This document shows positions 1 through 5,530 of a stretch of 9,053 nucleotides of DNA, one piece after another (the stretch's first letter is position 1; each line of letters starts with the position of its first letter). The notes below the pieces were generated by a model that saw only the letters and a program-made list of their open reading frames with translations, did no database searches and had not been told where the DNA came from. Both the position numbers and the translations under genes were made by a program. Source of the DNA: FEN-1297 sp964618785 (GTDB lineage Bacteria > Bacteroidota > Ignavibacteria > Ignavibacteriales > Ignavibacteriaceae); contig CAZUCY010000137.1 in NCBI GenBank assembly GCA_964618785.1, positions 1 through 9,053 on the forward strand. The letters run 5' to 3'.

Positions 1-222
1 CGATCTACAGAATGGGAAAACGTAAAAGGGAAGGGGCATTTTTCCGATGCCCATCTTGGGACAAGAGCATACCCAGGATATAATTTTGTACGAATGATAG
101 CATTTCAGGAAGAAAATGCGCTGAATGAACTTATCGACGGTGTGACCAAGTTTAATAGAGAAATCGTAAAGAATGACGATAAAATCAGGATATTCCAACT
201 GCCTTTAGAAAAGATTTTGTAA
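1..222 (+). CDS. PII-like protein, C-terminal fragment (5' end outside window)
   Basis: The frame is open from the first base to the TAA at 220-222, giving the last 73 residues of a protein whose start lies upstream. Visible pattern: a Gly/His/Asp-containing stretch (GKGHFSDAHLGTRAYPGYN), then a hydrophobic strand (FVRMIAF), an acidic helix (EENALNELIDGVTKFN) and a final strand ending LPLEKIL. This strand-helix-strand ending resembles small PII-superfamily ferredoxin-fold proteins often encoded beside RND-type efflux pumps in Bacteroidetes and relatives. In such proteins the C-terminal part closes the ferredoxin-like fold of a trimer. The family call is from pattern memory only; a pump gene upstream is a prediction that cannot be checked here. 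A hairpin terminator follows the stop, so this is probably the last gene of its operon. Confidence 0.5.
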   Translation, partial: RSTEWENVKGKGHFSDAHLGTRAYPGYNFVRMIAFQEENALNELIDGVTKFNREIVKNDDKIRIFQLPLEKIL

Positions 223-272
223 ATTGTATTATTTCTTAAAATAAAATTCAATATTATAAATAAAATATACTT

Positions 273-306
273 TCCCGTTTTGTTCGTTTTGACGGGATAG
301 TTTTGC
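273..306 (+). terminator. Probable rho-independent terminator after the PII-like gene
   Basis: TCCCGT (273-278) and ACGGGA (292-297) form a 6-bp GC-containing stem, with a possible extra T-G pair, around a 13-base T-rich loop. It is followed by TAGTTTTGCT. It lies 50 bases past the stop of the upstream fragment and is the most GC-rich element in an otherwise very AT-rich gap. The T tract is short and interrupted, so efficiency is uncertain. TAGTTTTG (298-305) also fits the Bacteroidetes TAnnTTTG -7 element, but no TTG sits at the expected -33 spacing. Confidence 0.45.
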
Positions 307-517
307 TATAATTTTTATCACCGGAATATAATAAGAACTGTTCTCGTTCGCTGCATACAATGAAGAAAGCAGCCTGCCTTTTAGTTACTCAAAATCAAAC
401 GATTGCTTATTTGGAAAATTGATATTGTTATATTTTGACGGATATAATAAAAGTCCTAATATTATAAACTATTGTATAATTGTTTCGATAATACAATTAG
501 GTAAAAAATTTTTAATT
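307..517. other. AT-rich leader region ahead of the STAS gene; small inverted repeats only
   Basis: No gene is supported here. Several short inverted repeats are visible: AGAAC-T-GTTCT (334-344), GCTGC/GCAGC (350-354 and 369-373), and two overlapping ones just before the STAS start. In the last pair, ATTGTAT (471-477) pairs with ATACAAT (491-497), or AATTGT (478-483) pairs with ACAATT (493-498); the two options compete for the same right arm. A TATAAT with an upstream TG lies at 304-312, but no -35 at normal spacing accompanies it. No Shine-Dalgarno is seen immediately before 518. The promoter of the STAS gene is probably in this stretch but cannot be assigned. Confidence 0.3.
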
Positions 518-916
518 ATGGATTTTACTTTAGAATATTCGGAAGATATAATAATAGCAAGAGTAGTAATCAGAAGAGCTACTTTTCTGGAAGCTTTGCA
601 TTTTCAGAATCTTTTAATTAAAGAGATTGACAATGGTTACAGAAAAATTGTGATCGATCTGTCAAATTGTTCATCGATAGATCCGGCGTTTATCAGTGCA
701 ATTATTTTTACTTACAAAAAGTTGATGGACCTTGCAGGTGATTTGAAATTAGTAAGACCTAAAAATTATTTGGATGATTACCAAAAGCTTGAAACTAGTC
801 TTAGAGTATTTGAAATTTTTAATTCGAAAGAGAAAGCGCTTGAATGTTATAAAATGATATTCTGCAAACCTTCCGGTCAAAACTTGTTTATCGGAGATAC
901 AGTAATTCTTAGTTGA
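518..916 (+). CDS. STAS-domain protein, anti-sigma-factor-antagonist-like, with atypical phosphosite
   Basis: A 132-residue protein made of a single STAS domain. Family members either bind anti-sigma kinases in partner-switching cascades or act as small regulatory modules. Visible order: a first strand (residues 5-18), helix (24-38), core strand KIVIDLSNCSSID (43-55), helix to about residue 70, strand GDLKLVR, and a last helix around LETSLRVFEIFNSKEKALECY. This matches SpoIIAA-type proteins. The canonical D-S-S-G at the end of the core strand is D55-P56-A57-F58 here, so the phosphorylatable Ser position is Ala. About 20 residues extend past the usual end. I chose ATG 518 because the fold begins there; the longer TTG-initiated frame from 419 adds residues unlike the family. 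No anti-sigma kinase or PP2C phosphatase gene is adjacent. Domain call is firm; partner and role are unknown. Confidence 0.8.
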   Translation: MDFTLEYSEDIIIARVVIRRATFLEALHFQNLLIKEIDNGYRKIVIDLSNCSSIDPAFISAIIFTYKKLMDLAGDLKLVRPKNYLDDYQKLETSLRVFEIFNSKEKALECYKMIFCKPSGQNLFIGDTVILS

Positions 917-1126
917 ACTCTTCTATCTAAAAAAAAGTTTTAGTACTACCGCACTACTTATTTCAAAACATTTTCATTAATAAATATTTATTTTAAAAAT
1001 GAGAGAATTAATTTGATTTTAACATGGAATAGAATTTAGTGTGTATAATAATAGGACACAAACAGAATAGTTTAAGAGATTTGCTGGTTAATTTTAGGAT
1101 ATTTTACTACAAAAATAAAACTTTTT
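917..1126. other. Non-coding AT-rich gap between convergent STAS and small membrane protein genes
   Basis: The stretch is A/T-dominated with no open frame worth reporting. A weak hairpin, CTAAAA (927-932) with TTTTAG (938-943), follows the STAS stop by 10 bases and may help end its transcript. A perfect 14-bp AT palindrome lies at 979-992. Neither is strong enough to be called a site. Confidence 0.35.
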
Positions 1127-1150
1127 CAAAAAAGATGAGATATATTCTCA
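1127..1150 (-). terminator. Intrinsic terminator of the small membrane protein gene
   Basis: Read on the minus strand, TGAGA (1150-1146), a 5-base loop ATATA and TCTCA (1140-1136) form a hairpin followed directly by TCTTTTTTG (1135-1127). The TGA stop codon of the gene is inside the 5' arm. The stem is only 5 bp but the U tract is good and its position is exactly right for the minus-strand gene. The same TCTCA block at 1146-1150 can alternatively pair with TGAGA at 1155-1159, so two exclusive hairpins are possible. Confidence 0.5.
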
Positions 1151-1300
1151 ATTGTGAGATTTAATCTTGATTGTTTTCTTATTTTCTGCATGAAAACCGC
1201 CTTCATCTTCCCATCCGGAAGGAGCAGATATCATATAAAACGCTAAAATGCTGGCTGAAATTATTGAGACCCCAATAAAAAAGAGAATAATCAATAGCAT
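1148..1300 (-). CDS. Small single-span membrane protein, family not recognised
   Basis: A 50-residue protein. Residues 1 to about 24 form one continuous hydrophobic helix (Leu/Ile/Phe rich, no charge). A short polar tail follows, with the stretch SAPSGWEDEGGFHAENKK and a basic end. The charge pattern (acidic then basic tail after an uncharged N-terminal span) suggests an anchored peptide with a small soluble tail; topology is not determinable by eye. The start is the ATG at 1298-1300 because GGAG at 1310-1313 lies 9 bases ahead of it; the upstream in-frame ATG at 1334-1336 lacks such a site. A hairpin plus U tract overlaps the stop. Having both a good ribosome site and a terminator makes it more credible than a chance frame. 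I do not recognise a family, so no function is given. Confidence 0.6.
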   Translation of the reverse strand: MLLIILFFIGVSIISASILAFYMISAPSGWEDEGGFHAENKKTIKIKSHN

Positions 1301-1309
1301 TGTTTTTTT

Positions 1310-1313
1310 CTCC
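1310..1313 (-). promoter_or_regulatory. Shine-Dalgarno GGAG that fixes the start of the small membrane protein
   Basis: On the minus strand GGAG is followed by AAAAAAACA and then ATG at 1300-1298. The spacing of 9 bases is normal. Many genes in this window (purC, pgsA, recX) have no clear ribosome site, so this one is informative and favours the 50-residue over the 62-residue reading. Confidence 0.6.
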
Positions 1314-1370
1314 AATAATAATAATATATATAGCAATTATCGAACCAAATTAAAAATAGTTTAGCGATTA

Positions 1371-1401
1371 TTGTATTATGTGCAATCCATATTTATATTT
1401 G
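1371..1401 (+). promoter_or_regulatory. Candidate Bacteroidetes-type promoter for the purC operon
   Basis: TTG at 1371-1373, 20 bases of spacer, then TATATTTG at 1394-1401 match the TTG / TAnnTTTG (-33/-7) consensus used by the primary sigma factor of Bacteroidetes. Transcription would start near 1406-1409, leaving a leader of roughly 37 bases before the purC ATG. That leader is nearly pure A/T with no Shine-Dalgarno, as is typical of that group. The match is exact, but such short motifs recur by chance in AT-rich DNA, and applying this consensus to this organism is inference. Confidence 0.4.
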
Positions 1402-1444
1402 TCCATCATATTTATTTATCAAATAAATAAAAAATTGAAAAATT

Positions 1445-2341
1445 ATGACACAGAAAATTATATTACAAACAAATTTTTCTAAACTTAAACTTGTGAAACA
1501 AGGAAAAGTACGAGATATTTATGATTTAGGGGAAGCTTATTTAATTGTTTCGACCGACAGGTTATCAGCGTTTGATGTAATTATGGCACAGGGAATACCG
1601 TATAAAGGAGAGGTTTTAACTAAAATATCTTCATTTTGGTTTAGTTTTATGCAAGATATTATAAATAATCATGTTATTACAACCAATGTGAATGATTTTC
1701 CAAAAGAATGTCTTGAATACGCTGAAGATTTGAAGGGAAGGTCAATGCTGGTAAAAAAGGCTGAAGTCATACCTATTGAATGTATTGTTAGAGGCTACAT
1801 TTCCGGCTCAGGGTTGAATGATTATAAAAAAACAGGCAAAATTTCAGGCATAATTCTTCCCGTGGGGCTTGTAGAATCTGAAATATTACCTGAACCGATT
1901 TTTACACCGTCTACAAAAGCAGAAATCGGGCAGCATGATGAAAACATATCATTTAATGAGGCAGAAAAAATTATAGATAAAAGTAAGCTTGAAAAAATTA
2001 AAGATGCTGCTTTGGCTATTTATAAGAAAGCTTCTGAATATGCCTTGAGAAAAGGAATTATTATTGCCGATACAAAAATGGAATTTGGTATTTACAAGAA
2101 TCAGGTAATAATTGTAGATGAATTATTGACTCCTGATTCCTCAAGGTTTTGGCCATTAAAAAAATATAAAAAGGGGGGCGCACAGGAAAGTTATGATAAA
2201 CAATTTGTAAGAGATTATTTACTCTCGATTAAATTCAATAAACAACCGCCTCCGCCGGAATTACCGGATGATATTATCCGCAAAACCGCTGAAAAATATT
2301 TAGATGCTTTATATGAATTGACCGGTGAGAGAATAATGTAA
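1445..2341 (+). CDS. purC: Phosphoribosylaminoimidazole-succinocarboxamide synthase (SAICAR synthetase)
   Basis: A 298-residue cytosolic enzyme that joins aspartate to CAIR using ATP, giving SAICAR in de novo purine synthesis. Visible motifs: the N-terminal nucleotide-binding GKVRDIYDLG (residues 20-29) and STDRLSAFD; signature one around VIPIECIVRGYISGSG (108-123); signature two IADTKMEFG (207-215); and DELLTPDSSRFW (225-236). The length fits the longer ~300-residue form found in Bacteroidetes-like bacteria and yeast rather than the ~240-residue enterobacterial form. No Shine-Dalgarno is seen before the ATG; a candidate promoter lies 44 bases upstream. It heads the plus-strand array, and its TAA directly abuts the ATG of the dead DUF971 gene, which implies the two were once co-translated. 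Confidence 0.97.
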   Translation: MTQKIILQTNFSKLKLVKQGKVRDIYDLGEAYLIVSTDRLSAFDVIMAQGIPYKGEVLTKISSFWFSFMQDIINNHVITTNVNDFPKECLEYAEDLKGRSMLVKKAEVIPIECIVRGYISGSGLNDYKKTGKISGIILPVGLVESEILPEPIFTPSTKAEIGQHDENISFNEAEKIIDKSKLEKIKDAALAIYKKASEYALRKGIIIADTKMEFGIYKNQVIIVDELLTPDSSRFWPLKKYKKGGAQESYDKQFVRDYLLSIKFNKQPPPPELPDDIIRKTAEKYLDALYELTGERIM

Positions 2342-2647
2342 ATGGAGCCCCTATTCATAAGGATTAACAAGAAAGTAAATCTCTTAATTCAATGGGATGT
2401 CGGCGACAATCCACAAATCGAATTAAGCTTTTAAAGGTGTTGCTGTCCATATGTGGCTTGTTCTGAATAGAGAGAAAGCCAAAGTAAAAATTCTATTCCC
2501 TTGTTTTTTGCAAAGCAAATAAAGATTAATAATATTTGCAGGGTTGGAAATTATACAATCGGGATAACTTGGAGAGATGGTTACAATACGGGAATTTACC
2601 AATTCCAGTACCTTAAGTTTCTTGCTCAATGCAATAATGCTGTATGA
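2342..2647 (+). pseudogene. DUF971 (gamma-butyrobetaine-hydroxylase-N-like) gene broken by two in-frame stops
   Basis: One frame, from the ATG abutting the purC stop to a TGA at 2645-2647, reads as a complete ~101-residue DUF971 protein apart from TAA at codon 31 (2432-2434) and TAG at codon 43 (2468-2470). Before the stops: start MEPLFIRI, then LLIQWDVGD and IELSF. Between them is RCCCPYVACSE, matching the family's LR..CPCA.C region. After them comes ICRVGNYTIGITWRDGYNTG then IYQFQYLKFL, matching the hallmark VG.YA..I.W.DGH.TGIY..LR end. No frameshift is needed. A single change TTA to TAA would remove the Leu expected before R32. DUF971 occurs alone, at the N-terminus of gamma-butyrobetaine hydroxylase, and in Mrp/HCF101-type iron-sulfur proteins; its role is poorly defined. 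Stops TAA, TAG and TGA all end other genes here, so recoding is unlikely. Only a 30-residue N-terminal peptide would be made. Confidence 0.8.
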
Positions 2648-2653
2648 AAATCT

Positions 2654-3250
2654 ATGATACTGCCTAATCAATTAACTGTTTTAAGAATTATTTTAACTCC
2701 CGTATTTTTTATCCTTTTTTTATCGAACTATCCAGTTCTAAGACAGATATCTTTAATTGTATTTATTATTGCAGCATTAACCGACTGGTATGACGGCTGG
2801 TTAGCAAGAAAATTTAATTATATAACAAGCTGGGGGAAATTTTGGGATCCTCTTGCAGATAAGATTTTAACATCAGCGGCATTTTTTGCATTCGTATTAA
2901 TTAAAGTCATTCCTTTCTGGATGGTACTTATTATAATTATTAGAGATTTTTTAATAACCGGGCTGAGGGCTTATGCAGATTACAAGGGGCATTCCTTTCC
3001 GACAAGCCGGTATGCCCAATGGAAAACTTTCATTCAAATGACTTTTCTTTATTATCTTCTAATAGTCTATTTAGGTCAAAGCTTTCATCGCATTTATTAC
3101 AGCAATGAAAGAATATTTGCAATATTAATGAATCCTGATTTTATATATTATGCTATGCTTTCAGTCACCATTATAACATTTCATTCCGGAGTTATTTATC
3201 TGTACCGTGGCAGACATTTAATCAATAATTTAATCAGAAATGAAAATTAA
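2654..3250 (+). CDS. pgsA: CDP-diacylglycerol--glycerol-3-phosphate 3-phosphatidyltransferase
   Basis: A 198-residue integral membrane enzyme that makes phosphatidylglycerophosphate from CDP-diacylglycerol and glycerol-3-phosphate, the committed step to phosphatidylglycerol. The full CDP-alcohol phosphotransferase signature is present: D47-G48-x2-A51-R52-x8-G61-x3-D65-x3-D69, with D44 just before it; these acidic residues bind the metal and substrate. Several hydrophobic segments are visible, beginning with the typical N-terminus ILPNQLTVLRIILTP. Length is normal for bacterial PgsA. The start lies 6 bases after the stop of the broken DUF971 gene and has no Shine-Dalgarno, so it probably relied on coupling to upstream translation. 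Its 3' end overlaps pgpA, the next enzyme of the pathway. Related phosphatidyltransferases share the signature, but the pgpA partner supports this call. Confidence 0.93.
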   Translation: MILPNQLTVLRIILTPVFFILFLSNYPVLRQISLIVFIIAALTDWYDGWLARKFNYITSWGKFWDPLADKILTSAAFFAFVLIKVIPFWMVLIIIIRDFLITGLRAYADYKGHSFPTSRYAQWKTFIQMTFLYYLLIVYLGQSFHRIYYSNERIFAILMNPDFIYYAMLSVTIITFHSGVIYLYRGRHLINNLIRNEN

Positions 3251-3695
3251 TATATTTGAAAAATGTTTGGGGTCGGGTTTTTTTACGGGATACATCCCTT
3301 TTGCATCCGGAACATTTGGCAGTCTTGCCGCTTTATTAATTTATTATATCCCCGGATTTTCATATCCTCCGGTAATAATTACTGCCATAATTCTATTGGC
3401 TTTCTATGGAATATATATAGGTACTAAATTTGAAAAAATATATGGAGAAGATCCTGCCGAATGTACAATTGATGAAGTTGTAGGGATGTGGATTACTTTA
3501 TTGTTTGCTCCTAAAACGATCGCTATATCATTAACCGGTTTCTTAATCTGGCGGATTTTAGATATTATAAAGCCTTTCCCTGCACGACGGGCAGAAAAAT
3601 TGCCTGGTGGTTTAGGTATTATGCTTGATGATGTAATTGCCGGCACTTATTCGTTAATCATTCTTCAAGTAATTTTGATTATCTTTAGACACTAG
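3240..3695 (+). CDS. pgpA: Phosphatidylglycerophosphatase A
   Basis: A 151-residue membrane phosphatase that removes the terminal phosphate from phosphatidylglycerophosphate to give phosphatidylglycerol, directly following PgsA. Family hallmarks in order: FTGYIPFASGTFGSLAAL near the N-terminus, the acidic DEVVG (D78-G82), the RILDIIKPFP segment (D108, K111, P112) and LDDVIAGTYS with D130-D131, the conserved acidic residues expected to bind metal. Hydrophobic segments at about 25-62, 84-100 and 131-150 fit the membrane location. The ATG at 3240 overlaps the end of pgsA by 11 bases, indicating translational coupling. Length is slightly short of the E. coli protein but normal for this group. Confidence 0.95.
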   Translation: MKINIFEKCLGSGFFTGYIPFASGTFGSLAALLIYYIPGFSYPPVIITAIILLAFYGIYIGTKFEKIYGEDPAECTIDEVVGMWITLLFAPKTIAISLTGFLIWRILDIIKPFPARRAEKLPGGLGIMLDDVIAGTYSLIILQVILIIFRH

Positions 3696-3720
3696 TTATT
3701 TTCAATTTTCTGAGAGGAAA

Positions 3721-4977
3721 ATGAATGCTCATATAATTACAATTGGGGATGAAATTTTAATCGGGCAAACTATAAATACGAACGCAGCATTTATTGGAGA
3801 GAAGCTTTCCGGGATTCAAATGAATGTACGGAAATTATCTACCGTACCCGATGATGAGGACGAAATATTAAAAGAGTTTAAGGTATGTTTTAACGAAAAT
3901 GATCTTGTGGTTGTTACAGGTGGGCTGGGACCTACCCATGACGATATCACCAGGACATGCGTTGTTAAATTCTTTCATACCGAATTAATTCGCAATGATG
4001 AAGTTCTTGATGATGTCAGGAATTTTTTTAATAAGAGGGGAAGGAAGCTGACAAAGATTAATGAAGACCAAGCTTTAGTTCCTCAAAATGCAAAGGTAAT
4101 TAGGAATGAAATGGGAACGGCGCCTGGGATTTGGATAGAAAAAGAAGATAAAATATTCGTGGTGATGCCCGGCGTACCTTTTGAAATGAAAGCCATGATG
4201 AATAACTACATCATTCCCAGACTGCAGGAGAGAATTATTAATAAAGATTCCTTTATAAAAAGAGGTAATCTTTTAACAACGGGCATACCGGAATCAATGT
4301 TATTTGAAAGACTTGGAAATTTGGAAGAACTTTTATCTGGAGCAAAGCTGGCTTTCCTTCCAAGTCAATTTGGCGTGAAGCTTAGAATCACTGTAAATGA
4401 AAAAAATGAAGAGTTTGCAGTAAATAAATTAAGTGAGATAGAACAAAAGATCAGAAGCAAAGTCGGGAGATTTATATATTCAAAGCAGGATGAATCTCTG
4501 GAACATACTGTTGCAAGAATGCTTTGTGAAAGAGGTTTAACTATTGCTGTCGCGGAATCGTGTACAGGCGGATTAATTTCAAATCTGCTGACAAATATAA
4601 GTGGAAGCAGTAAATTCTATGAGCGCGGTATAATATCTTATAGTAATGCTTCAAAAGTTGAAATTCTAAAAGTTTCAGAAGATACAATTACTCAAAACGG
4701 TGCTGTCAGCATTGAGATTGCCCGTCAGATGGCGGAGGGAATTAAGTCAATAAGCGGTACCGATTTGGGTCTGGCTACTACCGGCATTATGGGACCCACA
4801 GGAGGCAGTTCCGAAAAACCTTTAGGATTGGCATATATAGGACTTTGTGATGATAAAGTTTGCACAGCAAAGAAATTTCAATTTGGAGACGACAGATTTT
4901 TAAACAAACAAAGGGCTGCTCAAGCAGCGCTGGATATGGTAAGGCGTTATTTACTGGGAATTCCGTTTGATGAATAG
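3721..4977 (+). CDS. cinA: CinA-type bifunctional protein (MoCF/ADP-ribose pyrophosphatase domain plus NMN amidase domain)
   Basis: A 418-residue two-domain cytosolic protein. The N-terminal COG1058 domain, with the molybdopterin-binding MogA fold, shows GDEILIGQTINTN (9-21), TGGLGPTHDDIT (66-77), NEMGTAPG and MPGVPFEM; in characterised homologues it hydrolyses ADP-ribose and similar pyrophosphates. The C-terminal PncC domain shows AESCTGG (278-284, S280 the expected nucleophile), then GAVSIEIARQMAEG and TTGIMGPTGGSSEKPLG (353-369), consistent with nicotinamide mononucleotide deamidation for NAD salvage. GAGAGG at 3712-3717 serves as a ribosome site, with only 3 bases before the ATG, and MNAHIITIGDE is the usual family N-terminus. 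It sits directly ahead of thpR and recA, an order known in other bacteria. The name comes from competence induction in streptococci; a role in competence here is not implied. Confidence 0.94.
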   Translation: MNAHIITIGDEILIGQTINTNAAFIGEKLSGIQMNVRKLSTVPDDEDEILKEFKVCFNENDLVVVTGGLGPTHDDITRTCVVKFFHTELIRNDEVLDDVRNFFNKRGRKLTKINEDQALVPQNAKVIRNEMGTAPGIWIEKEDKIFVVMPGVPFEMKAMMNNYIIPRLQERIINKDSFIKRGNLLTTGIPESMLFERLGNLEELLSGAKLAFLPSQFGVKLRITVNEKNEEFAVNKLSEIEQKIRSKVGRFIYSKQDESLEHTVARMLCERGLTIAVAESCTGGLISNLLTNISGSSKFYERGIISYSNASKVEILKVSEDTITQNGAVSIEIARQMAEGIKSISGTDLGLATTGIMGPTGGSSEKPLGLAYIGLCDDKVCTAKKFQFGDDRFLNKQRAAQAALDMVRRYLLGIPFDE

Positions 4978-5518
4978 GTTATTTTTTGCTTTAAAAATAC
5001 CCAAGGAAATTAGAGAAAAAATTATTAGCTTGCGCGATAGTGCAATAATTGGTTCTAAGATGTACAAGTGGGAACCGGAAGAAAAAATTCATCTTACATT
5101 GAAATTTTTAGGTGAGGTAAAAGAAGAATTAGTGGAATCAATAATTAATTCGCTTAAATTTGTTAGTGATTATAATAGGTTTGAGTGCAAACTGTCCCGG
5201 TTTGGTTTTTTTTATAAGCAAGGGCAGTCCAGGGTTCTATGGATAGGGTTGACTCCTAATGACTATATAAATCAAATGGTGGAAAAAATAAATAAAGAAT
5301 TAGAAATATTCTCTATCCCTTCTGAAAGGAGAAAATTTCAACCTCATTTAACTGTTAAAAGGTTAAAAGGAGATGAAGGGAAAAATTTTATAGATTCTTT
5401 TGAAGGCTTTAAAGTGCCGGATATTCAATTTAAAGCTTATGAAGCAGCTTTGATGAGAAGTGATTTACTTTCTAACGGTTCGAAGTATACTGAAATTAAA
5501 AGATATAACTTAAAATGA
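4970..5518 (+). CDS. thpR: RNA 2',3'-cyclic 3'-phosphodiesterase (2'-5' RNA ligase family)
   Basis: A 182-residue member of the two-histidine (2H) phosphoesterase superfamily. The two catalytic HxTx motifs are both intact: H41-L-T-L and H126-L-T-V. The N-terminus MNRLFFALKIPKEI and the segment KWEPEEKIHLTLKFLGEV are typical of ThpR/LigT. Known members hydrolyse 2',3'-cyclic phosphate RNA ends to 2'-phosphates and can join 2'-5' linked RNA in vitro; the physiological substrate is not known. I take ATG 4970 as the start: it overlaps the last 8 bases of cinA (ATGAATAG) and gives the usual family N-terminus, whereas the TTG at 4967 adds only one residue. recA follows after 12 bases. Confidence 0.92.
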   Translation: MNRLFFALKIPKEIREKIISLRDSAIIGSKMYKWEPEEKIHLTLKFLGEVKEELVESIINSLKFVSDYNRFECKLSRFGFFYKQGQSRVLWIGLTPNDYINQMVEKINKELEIFSIPSERRKFQPHLTVKRLKGDEGKNFIDSFEGFKVPDIQFKAYEAALMRSDLLSNGSKYTEIKRYNLK

Positions 5519-5530
5519 TTTGGAGGTTAA

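Noticed and set aside
289..312. TTGACG plus TATAAT as a sigma70 promoter
   Set aside because: The spacer would be only 12 bases, and TTGACG is part of the terminator-like hairpin.
334..344. AGAAC-T-GTTCT as a LexA/SOS-box-like operator
   Set aside because: The half-sites resemble GAAC/GTTC but the 1-base spacing does not fit known SOS boxes, and the downstream gene is not a repair gene.
360..422. 20-codon frame starting MKKAACLLV
   Set aside because: Too short, no Shine-Dalgarno, no family recognised; noted only as part of the leader region.
419..517. N-terminal extension of the STAS gene from a TTG
   Set aside because: The added 33 residues precede the natural start of the STAS fold, show no family similarity, and run through non-coding-looking AT-rich DNA.
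979..992. Perfect 14-bp palindrome AATAAATATTTATT
   Set aside because: Pure A/T palindromes of this size are common in such AT-rich gaps; no flanking signal supports an operator or terminator.
2432..2470. Stop-codon reassignment (TAA/TAG read as amino acids)
   Set aside because: TAA, TAG and TGA all end normal-length neighbouring genes in this window, so the standard code is in use.
2423..2671. 82-codon minus-strand open frame
   Set aside because: It lies antisense to the DUF971 pseudogene, whose plus-strand translation matches a known family; the minus translation matches nothing I know and has no ribosome site.
3404..3646. 80-codon minus-strand frame inside pgpA
   Set aside because: It is the antisense shadow of a clearly recognisable pgpA.
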